Below are positions 23,080 to 34,681 of a stretch of DNA of 64,000 nucleotides, in pieces. Location of the stretch: contig NC_061153.1 of the NCBI RefSeq assembly GCF_905220365.1, forward strand, positions 10,064,001 to 10,128,000. Direction: 5' to 3'. The translations under genes were made by a program, and so were the position numbers. Source of the DNA: Vanessa cardui (taxonomy: Eukaryota; Arthropoda; Insecta; Lepidoptera; Nymphalidae). The notes below the pieces were generated by a model, which was not told the origin of the DNA, searched no databases, and saw nothing but the letters and a program-made list of their open reading frames with translations. Every line of letters begins with the position of its first letter. Within the stretch, counting starts at the first letter, position 1.

Positions 23080-24719
23080 CGGCCAACGTCTGCCCTCTGT
23101 CTACAAGCAGTCTATTCATCACCGATCGCTCTTCGAAAATGCTTTTCCTTGTAGATACCGGCTCATATTTATGCGTTTTCCCGCGTTCGGCAACTAAGAC
23201 GCCCTGTACCCGAACCAAATATGAGTTGGTAGCCGCCAATGGTACAGTCATACACACTTACGGCCCTATACAACTTAATTTAGATCTTGGACTCAAACGC
23301 AATTTTTCCTGGAAATTTACCATAGCCGACGTAACGAAACCCATAATAGATGTCGATATTTTGATTTTTTACAATCTTCTCGTAGATTGCAGATATCAGC
23401 GCCTAGTGGATGGTACAACAACCCTATCAGTGGCAGCACTTCAGCCCCAGTTTTCCGATGATCTTGCTTCGATCAAGGCCATTTCCGGAGAATCTTCATA
23501 CCACCAGCTACTACGGGAATTTCCAGAAGTAACCAGACCAGCAGGTACCATTTCCATGCCTAAGCATAATACAGTGCATTATATTAAGACCACATCTGGA
23601 CCACCGGTTACAAGCAAACCCCGGCGTCTTGATCCTGATCACTTAAAAGCCGCTAGGAAGGAGTTCGACGATATGCTGTCCCAAGGTACGGCTCGCCGGT
23701 CAAATAGGTCCCCTGGTCTTCCGCTTTGCACATGGTAAGAAAAAAGGATGACGGTTGGAGATCATGTGGAGATTACAGAGCCCTCAACGCCCGTACCATA
23801 CCGGATCGTTATCCAGTTCGTCATATCCAGGACTTTTCGTATCAACTTTCTGGGTGTTCAATATTCTCTACTATCTAGTAAAAGCATATAATCAGATACC
23901 TGTTGATAGCAACGACATCCCAAAGACAGCGATAACAACCCCGTTTGGTCCCTATGAATTCCCATTCATGACGTTTGGATTACGCAATGCAGCACAGACA
24001 TTTCAAAAATTCATGGACGAGGTTCTTCGCGACTTTGACGACTTTTGCTTTTGCTATCTCGACGATGTTCTGGTATTTTCTAAGTCTGAGGAGCAACACA
24101 GAGAACATCTTAAAAAACTATTCGTTAGGCTTAAGGAGTATGGTGTGCTGATAAACACATCCAAATGTGTGTTCGGCCAATCACAGGTACAATTTATCGG
24201 TTACCTTGTCACTGCTTCCGGTACTCAGCCTTTAGAAAGCAAAATTGAAGATATCCAGGAATTCACTACACCAAAGACGGCAAAAGAACTTCGGCGATTT
24301 TTAGGTATGTTTAACTTTTACCGTCGTTTTATACCAAATGCTGCCAAGATCCAGGCACCTCTTGACTCAGCCCTTACTGGACCCAAGATGAAGGGGGCCC
24401 ATCCAATAGAGATGACAACGGAGATGCTAGAAGCATTCCAGGACTGTAAGAATAGTTTATCCCAGGCCACTCTTCTAGCGCACCCGAATACGTCTGCTGA
24501 TTTAGCGATTGCTACTGATGCTTCTGATGTTGGTATTGGCGCTGTACTTCAACAGAAGGTCGACGATGTTTGGCAACCTCTTGGATTTTTTTCTCGCAAG
24601 CTCAGTCAAGCTCAAACGAAGTACAGCCCTTACGATCGAGAGTTATTGGCCATCTATGAAGCAATAAGGTATTTCCGTCATATGGTAGAGGCAAGAAATT
24701 TTTCAATTCATACTGACTG
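23022..24719 (+). pseudogene. pol: Gypsy Pol: protease and reverse transcriptase, broken and truncated
   Basis: The frame overlapping gag carries an aspartic protease (LFLVDTGSYLCVFPRS, DTG catalytic) ending with VTKPIIDVDILIFYN, where a GVDFL-like motif is expected. The RT follows with frame breaks near 23690-23880: KPRRLDPDHLKAARKEFDDM, a GWRSCGDYRALNARTIPDRY block in another frame, AYNQIPVDSNDIPKTAI, GLRNAAQTFQKFMDEVLRD and the catalytic CYLDDVLVFSKS. The tether region RRFLGMFNFYRRFIP and the RNase H start ATDASDVGIGAVL, YDRELLAIYEAIRYFRH are present, then the sequence ends at 24719. Integrase is absent. The arrangement is typical of Ty3/Gypsy elements; the lineage is uncertain. Confidence 0.87.
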
Positions 24720-25299
24720 ATGATGATCCTACCCGACGCCCGTGCACATAACATTACGCTCCGTGGTTTTATTGATTATTAAGTGGTATAAAGTTAACTA
24801 AAAGTTTTAATTGTTATATCAGTTTTTTTCCCGTAGAAAGTGCTATCTAATTTTGTAAAATATCCAACGAAACTCCATGTCAATCTTAAGAAGTTAAGGT
24901 AAACAAATTAAAATTATACCATTAACTGACAAATTGCTGACCTACGCAATGCACAACGCATCGAAGCGCGCCGAGTAATTGTGGCGTTTCAGCACTACCC
25001 CGTTTTTGGATCTAACACAAAGCTATGATTGCAAGCACTGTCATCGCTTGATATATTATAAAACTAACATTCCTAAGCCGAAGCGTGTCTTACAACTTTG
25101 AAGCGCTGCACTGTTGGATACTGCGTTAGTCTAACAATTGAATGTAATGCAAAAGCGCTATACGCTTTATGTTGTACATTTATATTGCACAGCTTGGTTC
25201 ATGTTATTCTAATAATTGGGTTACAAGAAATTATTTAATTTTATACTACTTTATTGTATTATACAGAATAAATTTTGGACCACATTAAAACTTCGTGAA
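24720..25299 (+). other. Leader of LINE-J1 or flanking sequence
   Basis: About 580 bp without an ORF between the Gypsy break and LINE-J1 ORF1. It is less AT-rich than the surroundings and may be the LINE 5' UTR. No promoter motif can be named. Confidence 0.4.
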
Positions 25300-26420
25300 A
25301 TGGCATCTTATACTAAAACTTGTACAGGTTGTCAGAAAAGCATTAAAGATGGTAAATTTTTGCGTTGCATATTATTGATATACTCAAATTTTTGATATTA
25401 CATGTTCTAAATTATCTGAGAAATCTTTCACTCTTATGGAGCCTGACAAAAAGAAACAATGGAAGTATCAGAAATGTGGGAATAAACAACCGAAAGCGGA
25501 TAACATAACCCCTATAAGATCATTTCAATCATATGATGACAACGTATGTAATAATATAACAACGCGAAAAATAAACTCGAAATCTATTAACTCGGAAATT
25601 CCAACAGAGGATCTAAGCTTAATGCTTTCACCTTCCTCGACCGACAAATTAATGCCTTTACTTAGAAAAGAAATACAAAGTGCAGTTGCCGAAGCTGTTC
25701 AAAATGCTGTATCTATTTATTTTTCAAAAGAGTTTGATTTGATAAAGAACGAGCTAATTACATTAAAAGAATTAAAATCTACTATTGAATTCATTAGCGC
25801 AGACTACGATAAAGTTAAGGTAGATCTGAAAACGTGTGAGAGTAGGGTGATAGAATTATCTCAGGATAACAAGAAACTGTCCGATACAATTATCGACCTA
25901 TCTAATCGTGTTACATTATTGGAACAACATTCCCGAGAAAATAACATTGAAGTCAACGGTGTTCCCGAAAATAAATCTGAAAATCTAGTTTCAATAGTAA
26001 AGCAGCTAGCTTCTACTGTCTCTGTACCTTTAAAAGACACGGACATAGTACATTGTGTAAGAGTGAAAAAATGGATGAAACAAGTAACAAGCCTCGGTCT
26101 ATAATCGTAAAGCTTACTTCCACCAGAGCCAGAGACGAGGTATTAGCTGCTGTTTCTAAGTTTAATAAATCAAACAAGGAAAATAAATTACATAGCGGTC
26201 ATCTTGGTTTCGGCACAAAGAAAACACCTATCTACGTCTCTGAACATCTATCTCCTCATAGTAAATATTTATACGCCCGAACAAGACAAACAGCTTGTGA
26301 AAAGGGTATTGCTTACGTTTGGATCAGAAACGGACGCATATATATTCGCAAAAATGATACGTCTCCAGCAAAACAGATACGTAATATTGAAGCATTAGGA
26401 AAAATTTCAAATTTTCCAAT
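25300..26420 (+). pseudogene. LINE-J1 ORF1: zinc-finger plus coiled-coil RNA-binding protein
   Basis: The ATG at 25300 gives ASYTKTCTGCQKSIKDGKFL then a cysteine, and after a frame break at about 25370 YDITCSK-like and WKYQKCGNKQ sequence, so a C-x2-C ... C-x2-C pattern suggests a degenerate PHD-type finger. A long coiled coil follows (about 25680-25930, KELKSTIEFISADYDKVKVD, LSNRVTLLEQHSRE), then the RRM-like core NNIEVNGVPENKSENLVSIV. A frameshift near 26080 leads into RSIIVKLTSTRARDEVLAAV and YVWIRNGRIYIRKNDTSPA. It would coat LINE RNA. At least two frameshifts are present. Confidence 0.78.
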
Positions 26421-26445
26421 ATGGAGTATAAGTCCGTACACCATT

Positions 26446-27509
26446 ATGTGTAAAATTCAACGTATACTATCAAAATGTCCGCGGCTTAAAAACCAAATTA
26501 CAGGAATTAAGACTTACTTCTTTGAATAACAATTACGATATTATAGATTCAACTGAAACTTGGCTGGATGACTCAAGGGATGACAATGAAATATTGAATA
26601 ATAATTATACGATATACAGGAGAGATCGATGCACAACTTCATCAAAGGAAAGAAAGGGTGGCGGCTTTTATTTGCAGTATCTAATAGTCTTCATTCAAAA
26701 CGAGTAAGACATCTTGAAAGTGACAATGAAGATTTATGGATTTCTGTTCGTTTATGTGAAAGTGGTATAACCAAAAATATTTTGTTTTATGTAGTGTACT
26801 TAGCACCACCAGTAGCGTCTAACGTACTGGATAATATCTTCAATAACATAAATGGTGTTATCGATAGCAACTTATGTGAAACTGTAATTATCGGTGATTT
26901 TAATTTGGGTTTCATAGACTGGAAACCTGGTACAAGTCAAGATTACTTACCTGACAATAATACCAAAAACTTAGGATATATTTTAGAAGATTTCATGTCA
27001 TTAAATATTTTTTTACAATACAATAATGTTAAGAATAGTAACAATCGAACTTTAGACTTAGTTTTCGCAAATTTTTCAGGTATTACTGTTAATAATAGCC
27101 CACATATACTAACAAGGATTGACCCGCACCATCCACCATTGGAAATTAATTTCAAATTTTTTGAACCTTGTATGTTAACCGAAAAACCTTTTGCTACTCA
27201 TAATTTTAAAAAAGCTAACTATGAATTAGTAAATGCGAAACTCAAAGCTATTAATTGGGAATCGGAATTTCGATCAGCTGCCAACAATGTGGATGATATG
27301 GTGTCAATTTTTTACAATGTAATAAAATTAATTATCAACAATAATGTACCTAAGACTAAACTTAGAAATCGAAAATATCCTGCTTGGTACTCCTTAGCTT
27401 TATTGAAGATCATAGCCGAAAAAGAGAAAACTAGATTAAAATTTAAAAAGTATGGCAATCCTAGAGACGCTTTACAACTCCAAATGTTAAATTCCCGTAT
27501 TACAAGAAT
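26446..27509 (+). pseudogene. LINE-J1 ORF2 N-terminus (APE endonuclease), truncated
   Basis: Starting near an ATG at 26446, frame-shifted pieces encode a QNVRGL-like entry, NNYDIIDSTETWLDDSRDDN, then LFYVVYLAPPVASNVLDNIF, TVIIGDFNLGFIDWKPGTSQ, NRTLDLVFANFSG and DPHHPPLEINF. These are endonuclease blocks; the GDFN motif is intact. The linker KTKLRNRKYPAWYSLALLKI follows and the frame ends at 27519 just inside the inverted duplication. RT is missing. The truncation matches the breakpoint of the inverted duplication, so the two events are probably linked. Confidence 0.8.
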
Positions 27510-27746
27510 GCACAACTAAAAGCCATTAAACCAAGAATTGAATTGAAATTACGAAGGAGCAATTTAAAAAGTAAATGAATAATAACAAATAACTTATTAC
27601 ACAAAGGAATTACAAAAAAAAGTTTAGTTACCCTACAACGAAAGACATAAAAAAAACTAAACGATGTAACCCGACCAAAGTGAAGAGGTACGTTTTAAAG
27701 TATTTAAAATATTTTATATAGTGGCTGTACGAAAACAATACCTAAG

Positions 27747-28264
27747 TTACAGTTTGCGCCTAACTTTTCAAGGAGATTTTACGAGCGGCTTTTCCTTTTC
27801 CTTGTCGGCACTCTTGATAACCGGATATTATAATTGTTAAACCTGACTAAAATAGGCCTCGGTTTACCTTGATGAACTCCCAGGCGATGGTACACTTGCA
27901 AATCACTAGGTCTGACCTCGGACAACTCTAATCGGTCGGTTATTATACTGTGAACAGTGTTGTCAAGCTTTTCATTTTTTTCTTCAGGGACACCATGGAT
28001 AAGGATGACTTTTCTTCGTAAGTGAGTTTCGTGTCGTTCAAGACCAAGGGTCAACATCTCAACTTGTGATTTCATAAGTGTAAGAGTCTTCCAAACAAAG
28101 ACTTTGAAGTCGAGAAACTCACTGTCCAATGACTTCCAATCCATAGAAGGAGCAGCAGATGGCGGGGAAAGTTTTTTCAGCCTCTCTTCGTAGTTCTTCA
28201 TTCGAGAATCAAACATTTTCACTATTTCATCAAAGTTAGAGGACATTTTAAGTGATTGGTCCAT
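27747..28264 (-). pseudogene. LINE-E type ORF1, internally deleted (left arm)
   Basis: The ATG at 28264 opens MDQSLKMSSNFDEIVKMFDS, a coiled-coil-rich region and the core HLRRKVILIHGVPEEKNEKL, then VYHRLGVHQGKPRPILVRFN. Compared with the intact 258-residue homologue (54802-55578) about 300 bp are missing after RFNN, which changes frame; the true C-terminal codons (KSPRKVRRKL) survive out of frame and end at 27747. The mirror copy at 29632-30148 has the same deletion, so the deletion predates the duplication. Confidence 0.88.
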
Positions 28265-28468
28265 GTTTGTTCTAAATAAGGTTTTTCTTGTGCAAAATAA
28301 AAGTGAAAATTAAAGGAGTGGTGATTGCCTTTTATTATAATTTTAATTCATGTAATAAAAGTTTTTAAAATAAATAAAATTATTAATTATGTTTATGAGC
28401 TTTATAGAGAAAATGTACACACTTGTAAGTCTACCCACAAAAAAAACTTCTACACCTCCTCCTACTCC

Positions 28469-28718
28469 TATTCCTACAATATCTACAGGGTTCTGATTCC
28501 CAAAACGTTTCATTTTCGTTTCTATCAAATTAATGATTAAAAAAGTAATAAAAAGATAGCATTTTGGAAGAGTTCTGCCCCACATAATTTAATTAAATGA
28601 TACCTATCATCTATTCCTACAATATCTACAGGGTTCTGTTTCCTAAAACGTTTTATTTTTGTTTTTATCGAATTAATGATTGAAAAAAATCATAAAAAGT
28701 TAGCATATTGGAAGAGTA
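28469..28718 (-). repeat. Satellite monomers, mirrored copy
   Basis: Nearly two monomers of the 144-bp satellite in reverse orientation relative to all other blocks, created by the inverted duplication. Landmarks read on the minus strand are GTGGGGCAGAACTCTTCC and GTAGATATTGTAGGAATAG. Confidence 0.85.
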
Positions 28719-29155
28719 TCATAAAAAAATTGTTCATGATATACATGAACAATTTTTTTATTGAAATACGAACTAAATCATAACGCGATAAAAAGTATAT
28801 ATCAAATTCGACACCAATATAAATATGATATGTGGGAATTTATTAAAAAGTTTTACAACCGCTGATTACATTATGATGTTTACTTACCATAAAAGCGGTT
28901 TTTTGTCATAATTTCAGGATAAAACACTGACGTTATTCTAAACACCTTAATTCTTGCATAACACAAGAAATATTAAGTAACAAAGACCTTTTTAACAAAA
29001 AAATAATCATTTTTTTTGTTCCTGTGCCAGTGGTCACGCTACGCTTGTCCATACAATTTATCTTGCGATGCCGGGGACACGCTTAGCGTGTTCGCGGCAT
29101 TATGTATGACGGCATCGCTATAAGCATAGGAAAAATTTAGGTGGCAGTGAGCGTG
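28719..29155. other. Unidentified sequence at the centre of the inverted duplication
   Basis: Unique within the window and without a long ORF. It starts with an 18-bp perfect hairpin (28721-28738 with 28744-28761) and contains a GC-richer part with competing stems around 29065-29118. Satellite sequence resumes at about 29156. It could be host DNA or an unknown element. Confidence 0.6.
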
Positions 29156-29427
29156 TTAAGAAAATTATGTGGGGTGGTACTCTTCCAATATGCTAACTTT
29201 TTATGATTTTTTTCAATCATTAATTCGATAAAAACAAAAATAAAACGTTTTAGGAAACAGAACCCTGTAGATATTGTAGGAATAGATGATAGGTATCATT
29301 TAATTAAATTATGTGGGGCAGAACTCTTCCAATATGCTATCTTTTTATTACTTTTTTAATCATTAATTTGATAGAAACGAAAATGAAACGTTTTGGGAAT
29401 CAGAACCCTGTAGATATTGTAGGAATA
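29156..29427 (+). repeat. Satellite block 1 (about 144-bp monomers)
   Basis: Starts TTAAGAAAATTATGTGGGG and runs through two monomers to GTAGGAATA, where LINE-E1 begins. This is the left edge of the ancestral array. Monomer landmarks are GTGGGGCAGAACTCTTCC, TCATTAATTCGATAAAAAC and GTAGATATTGTAGGAATAGA. Confidence 0.88.
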
Positions 29428-30387
29428 GGAGTAGGAGGAGGTGTAGAAGTTTTTTTTGTGGGTAGACTTACAAGTGTGTACATTTTCTCTATAAAGCTCG
29501 TAAACATAATTAATAATTTTATTTATTTTAAAAACTTTTATTACATGAATTAAAATTATAATAAAAGGCAATCACCACTCCTTTAATTTTCACTTTTATT
29601 TTGCACAAGAAAAACCTTATTTAGAACAAACATGGACCAATCACTTAAAATGTCCTCTAACTTTGATGAAATAGTGAAAATGTTTGATTCTCGAATGAAG
29701 AACTACGAAGAGAGGCTGAAAAAACTTTCCCCGCCATCTGCTGCTCCTTCTATGGATTGGAAGTCATTGGACAGTGAGTTTCTCGACTTCAAAGTCTTTG
29801 TTTGGAAGACTCTTACACTTATGAAATCACAAGTTGAGATGTTGACCCTTGGTCTTGAACGACACGAAACTCACTTACGAAGAAAAGTCATCCTTATCCA
29901 TGGTGTCCCTGAAGAAAAAAATGAAAAGCTTGACAACACTGTTCACAGTATAATAACCGACCGATTAGAGTTGTCCGAGGTCAGACCTAGTGATTTGCAA
30001 GTGTACCATCGCCTGGGAGTTCATCAAGGTAAACCGAGGCCTATTTTAGTCAGGTTTAACAATTATAATATCCGGTTATCAAGAGTGCCGACAAAGAAAA
30101 GGAAAAGCCGCTCGTGAAATCTCCTAGAAAAGTTAGGCGCAAACTGTAACTTAGGTATTGTTTTCGTACAGCCACTATATAAAATATTTTAAATACTTTA
30201 AAACGTACCTCTTCACTTTGGTCGGGTTACATCGTTTAGTTTTTTTTTATGTCTTTCGTTGTAGGGTAACTAAACTTTTTTTTGTAATTCCTTTGTGTAA
30301 TAAGTTATTTGTTATTATTCATTTACTTTTTAAATTGCTCCTTCGTAATTTCAATTCAATTCTTGGTTTAATGGCTTTTAGTTGTGC
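29178..30387. repeat. Right arm of 1.2-kb inverted duplication
   Basis: 1,210 bp mirror of 27510-28718. This arm is the original context: outside it LINE-F and then the rest of LINE-E1 continue, whereas the left arm stops abruptly against LINE-J1. Confidence 0.95.
29632..30148 (+). pseudogene. LINE-E1 ORF1, internally deleted
   Basis: Mirror twin of 27747-28264, identical except an Arg-to-Lys change near the end of the open frame. A coiled coil (EIVKMFDSRMKNYEERLKKL) is followed by the RRM-like core (RRKVILIHGVPEEKNEKL). The region equivalent to residues about 145-230 of LINE-E2 ORF1 is deleted with a frame change. The open frame stops at 30115-30117; the ancestral C-terminus ends at 30148. 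A functional RNA-binding protein is unlikely because the C-terminal domain (SEFLTRSKHHVFMEARKEFG in E2) is lost. Confidence 0.88.
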
Positions 30388-30633
30388 CGACAAGGCACAG
30401 ATTATTTCGCCAATGTCACGTAGGATGGAGAAGACACGAAAGAGATTGATTGGTACAGTTGAGGAAACAAACTCAATTAAATTTTGAAGATTAGCATAGT
30501 CGTAGTAATTTCCTTGTTAATCCTTAACCTAGAACAACACAAACATTAAGGGATAATAATAAGGTACAGTAAAAATAATTGTTAGTACTCTAAACTATAT
30601 AACATACTTAAATATCACACTCAATTGGACTAT

Positions 30634-33600
30634 TTACAACTTAATTTTATTGCATTTAATATATTTACATAGAAAAGAACAAAATGGACTAAACACAAAC
30701 GTCAACAAACATTCAAAATTTATAGGGCGAGGGACTTTAGGAGGGAGAAAATCATAAATGGGATGAAGAAGTTTAGGACAAAGGAACAGGATATGGGTTG
30801 CGGAACCTTCGTCTAGGCCACATTCGGACAGCGAGTGATCTCGAACTCTTATCTTAGCAAGGTGGATAGGTGTACAGGAATGGCCGAGGCGTAATCGACA
30901 GATAGTGGAAATGACCCAACGATCAGCGTGCCTGAGAAACGAAAACCAAGGACGCCTCGGAATTTCAGGTTGTAACGCCGAGTAATACTTACCCTTAACC
31001 GATTTTGATGAAATCCAAAAAGAGCTCCAGGATTTAACCATTTGAACCTTCGCAAGAGTGAGCAAGTCTCTAGCGGAATTGACAAAATGCTCAGATGAGC
31101 CAGATTGAATAGCAGTCTTTGCATATGAGTCAGCCATCTCGTTTCCAATAATACCCGAATGACTTGGAATCCAGACGAGCAAAACTTGTAGACCCTGTTG
31201 ATGACAGGACAACAGGGCCTCTCTGATCTTAAAAACGATAGAAAGTCTTAATTTGCTACGAAAAGGATTTTCCATAATGGCCAACAGACAGCTTAAAGAG
31301 TCAGATAAAATAATAGACTGAGGTATGTTGTGCGACTGGGCATACCTAATAGCTTCCAGTAAAGCAATGGCTTCACCTGAAAATACAGAAGTTTCTGGGG
31401 GGCATTTAAAAAGGAGTGATATTTTATATTTTGGTATCCAACAAGCTGCGCCAACGCATCTGTTGGGTGAGAGTTTAGAGGCATCAGTATATAAAGCGAG
31501 GTGATGTGGCCAATTTTGATGAAAGATTCTTTGAAATTAGATAGCAGTATCAGAAGAACCTTTTATAAGACCGAGATTTGTGATAATAAGAGGATTATAT
31601 AAAAGAGCATTAAATGAGGTGGAAAAAAGGGGATTAGAAGGAAAAGTGGAAAGGGGATGGGGGAGGTTGGTGTACTTGAGGAAACTGTTTAATAGGAACG
31701 AGGATTTCGAACTGTATGGGTTGTAAAGGTAGGATAATTTGTTTAATCGAGGCAATAGAGGATGGGAAGATAACTGTAACAATTTGATGACAAAGCGGTC
31801 ACATAAATATTGCCTCCTTATATGTAGAGGAGGGTCAACGCACTCAACCTGCAGAGCATTAGAAGGGGTGGATTTCATCGCACCCAAGATTATACGCAAA
31901 CATTTGTACTGAATTTTGTTTAATTTTTCTGAAGCAAAAAAATCTGAAGCAAAGAGTCGAGATGGCCCAGTGGTTAGAACGCGTGCATCTTAACCGATGA
32001 TTGCGGGTTCAAACCCAGGCAAGCACCGCTGATTCATGTGCTTAATTTGTCTTTATAATTCATCTCGTGCTCAGCGGTGAAGGAAAACATCGTGAGGAAA
32101 CCTGCATGTGACAAATTTCATAAAAATTCTGCCACATGTGTATTCCACCAACCCGCATTGGAACAGCGTGGTGGAATATGTTCTAAACCTTCTCCTCAAA
32201 GGGAGAGGAGGCCTTTATCCCAGCAGTGGGAATTTACAGGCTGTTATTGTTGTTGTTGTTTGTTGTTTCTGAAGCAGATTTATTGAAGGGATCTAGAACA
32301 GACAGTCCATAGTCCAAATGACTACGAACTATTGCGTTATAGATCAGCTTCAATGTATAAGGGTGAGCTCCCCACCAAACTCCAGATACTGCTCTAAGGG
32401 CATTAATTGATTTTTTCACATTTCTTGGCTAAATGGTCAGAGTGTGAAATTCCGTTCAGTCGTTCCAAGAAATTTTGTTTCGTCTACAAAATTGATACGT
32501 TGACCCTCATAAAACAAATTAATAGAAGGTATATGTCTCTTTTTAGTAAATATCACTGCTTGACTTTTGGCCAACGACAGCGATAAGCCATGGTCAGAGA
32601 GCCATTGGTATAGGTAATGCAAAGCAGAGTTTAATCGAAACGTTAAATTTTCAATGAAGCTAGATCTAAAATACAAAACAGTGTCATCAGCGTATTGGAG
32701 TATGTTGCAAAAATTGTTAACAGACAAATCGAGGTCATGGGTGTATATGCTATAAAGCAGAGGTCTGAGTACTGAGCCTTGAGGAAGACCTTTCCAGACA
32801 AGTCTGGGGGGAAGAGAGTGATGTTGGTGTCTTACCGTTATGGATCTGCAAGTTAACAAATTACATATGAGATGCACAATCCTCGGTGGAATACTCAGCT
32901 GTTGCATTTTCTGCCTGAGTAACGGAAGAAGGACATTGTCATATGCAGAAGATATATCAAGAAAGATTCCTTTAGCAAAGGCAATTCGAATGTCTGTTGT
33001 AAGTATGCTTAGACTGTCAATGGTGCTCAACCCCTTCCGAAAGCCAAATTAAGAGGGAGCAAGTATATTTCTGCTTTCCATTAACCATTCCAAGCGGTTC
33101 TTCAAAAGATGTTCAGTGATCTTTGCCAGGGTTGACGATAAAGCTATCGGTCTATATGAGTTGCAATCTGAAGGGTTCTTACCCGGTTTAAGAATCGGGA
33201 CAACAATTTGTGACTTCCAAGATTGCGGGACGATTCCTTTGATAAAAACCGAGTTAATTATATTTAAAAAACAAGTTTTCGCTTTATCGTTTAATTTAGA
33301 GATAAAAGAGTAAGGAACACCATCTTCCCCAGGAGTAGAATCAGATAAACCATTTAAAGCACAATTAAGTTCAGAAAAAGGAAAAGGGTCCATCCATTTC
33401 ATCCAAAGTAGATGCAGGCGTAGAATTTAGAAAACTGTCCTCATAAGGGACAAATGGGGGGGCAAGTTTGTCAGCGAAATTGTTAAGCCACTCAGAAGGA
33501 GAATTTGAGGAAGGATTGACAAAGTTAAGGCAACGGCGGAATTTTTTAAGTTGGGACCAATTTGCAGAGGAAGAGGAACGAGGACTCAGGGATTCACAAA

Positions 33601-34681
33601 AATGAATCCAACTGACTTTCTTCTTTTTAGAAATTAGTTGTTTAAATTTTGCGTCGATTCTCTGATACCTACTAAAATTATCCATTGACATACACAATGT
33701 GTATGAAACTTCAGCCTCTAGCCTCAGTTCAGATAATCGCTTGCATTCCTCATCCCACAAAGGGGTGGAAAGCAAATGAGTTTTTGAAATACGCTTTTTA
33801 GGGAAATGAAGATCAGCTGCAGTTAAAATGCCATTAAGGAAAAGATCATAGCAAACAATTACATCCCCATAGTCTTGTGAAACAAAGAGGTTGTCGATCA
33901 TGGTATCAACAGACTCAGCATATGCAGACCAGTTAACATTTTTTAACTTATATTTTAATAAGGGGTTTGGATTTATATGGGGAATGGATCGGTGATTTAA
34001 AGAAAGGACAATAGGAAAGTGGTCACTACCAAAAGAGGAAGAGAGGACATTCCAGGATATTTGAGAAGCGAGGACTGGAGAGGATAAGGATATGTCTGCA
34101 GCGGATTTTGGGTTTTGGTTAGGGTATACTCTACGAGTTAGTGAGCCATTATTGAGGATGCAAAAGTTTGCATCATCAAATATGTCCATCAACAAGAGAG
34201 CAAATGGGTCACAGAAATGTGAACCCCAGGAGGTGTGATGGGCGTTGAAATCACCCATTACAAGGATAGGACTAGGAAGACAGGAAATGATGGCAGAAAT
34301 ATCAGGAATTAAAGCTAGATTAGGATGAGGAATGTACAGGGAAAGAAAAGCGATGTTAAGGGCTCGGACAGCAACAGCATTAATATGCTGGCTGGGAAGG
34401 CATAAGGGAATTTGGGAAAAGAGGAGGGAGTGCCGTATAAAAAAGGCACTCCCTGCATAACCATCATTTCTGTCATCTCTCAAACAGGAGAAGCCTGGGA
34501 CCCGGAATCGGGATCCAGGGATCAACCATGTTTCAGAGACGGCAATAATGATAGGTTTATGGAGGTTAATCAGTGAGAGGAGTTCATGTTTCGTAGGACG
34601 GGCGCTCTTGCAGTTCCATTGAAGGAAGCTGATTTGGGTCATTGTAAAGGATTGAGAATAATTGACATAAGTCTTGAGCAA
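30634..34681 (-). pseudogene. LINE-F ORF2: endonuclease, RT and RNase H, several breaks
   Basis: From the ATG-proximal frame at 34681 the endonuclease reads FLQWNCKSARPTKHELLSLI, AVSETWLIPGS, ILVMGDFNAHHTSWGS and FGSDHFPIVLSL, a complete catalytic set. The RT follows: TPGEDGVPYSFISKLNDK, YRPIALSSTLAKITEHLL, ISSAYDNVLLPLLRQKM, GLPQGSVLRPLLYSIYTHDL and the catalytic LQYADDTVLYF. Past the nested SINE, RNase H appears with YTDASK, GEAIALLEAI, SDSLSCLLAI and WIPSHSGIIGNEMADSYAK, keeping the D-E-D-D set. The C-terminus has a Cys-rich piece and ends at 30634. Frameshifts occur near 33380, 33050, 32440 and 31540. ORF2 overlaps ORF1 by 98 bp. Confidence 0.9.
31952..32267 (+). mobile_element. tRNA-headed SINE in LINE-F
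   Basis: The head GAGTCGAGATGGCCCAGTGG carries an A box (TGGCCCAGTGG, 31963-31973) and a B box (GGTTCAAACCC, 32006-32016), the split polymerase III promoter. The body includes GCTCAGCGGTGAAGGAAAAC and GGAGAGGAGGCCTTTATCCC, and it ends in a (TTG)n tail. TCTGAAGCA flanks it at 31943-31951 and 32268-32276. I recognise it as a widespread butterfly SINE. It is in the opposite orientation to LINE-F. Confidence 0.92.

Larger units (their letters stand above)
21860..24719 (+). mobile_element. Ty3/Gypsy LTR retrotransposon, 3'-truncated
   Basis: An apparent 5' LTR end and leader, gag, protease and reverse transcriptase occur in order on the plus strand, ending abruptly in the RNase H region at 24719. 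No integrase, 3' LTR or downstream target duplication is seen. The left boundary with LINE-A3 near 21850 is approximate. Confidence 0.85.
24720..27509 (+). mobile_element. LINE-J1, 3'-truncated
   Basis: A non-coding leader (24720-25299) precedes ORF1 (from 25300) and the endonuclease half of ORF2, which stops at 27509 where the inverted duplication begins. No RT is present. LINE-J2 at the right end of the window is the same group. Confidence 0.75.
27510..28718. repeat. Left arm of 1.2-kb inverted duplication
   Basis: 1,209 bp that pair with 29178-30387 as a near-perfect reverse complement. From its outer end the arm contains about 35 bp of the LINE-F 3' tail, the start of the LINE-E inter-ORF spacer, ORF1 on the minus strand, the E 5' UTR and, at 28469-28718, almost two satellite monomers. 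Sequence identity is so high that the two ORF1 copies differ by a single residue in 161. Confidence 0.95.

Noticed and set aside
26204..26398. Alternative-frame ORFs inside LINE ORFs (for example 26204-26398, 22413-22910, 52734-53297)
   Set aside because: They are shadows of better-supported frames carrying endonuclease, RT or Gag motifs.
31952..32025. Functional tRNA gene
   Set aside because: A and B boxes are present but the acceptor stem does not close and a SINE body and tail follow. It is a SINE head.
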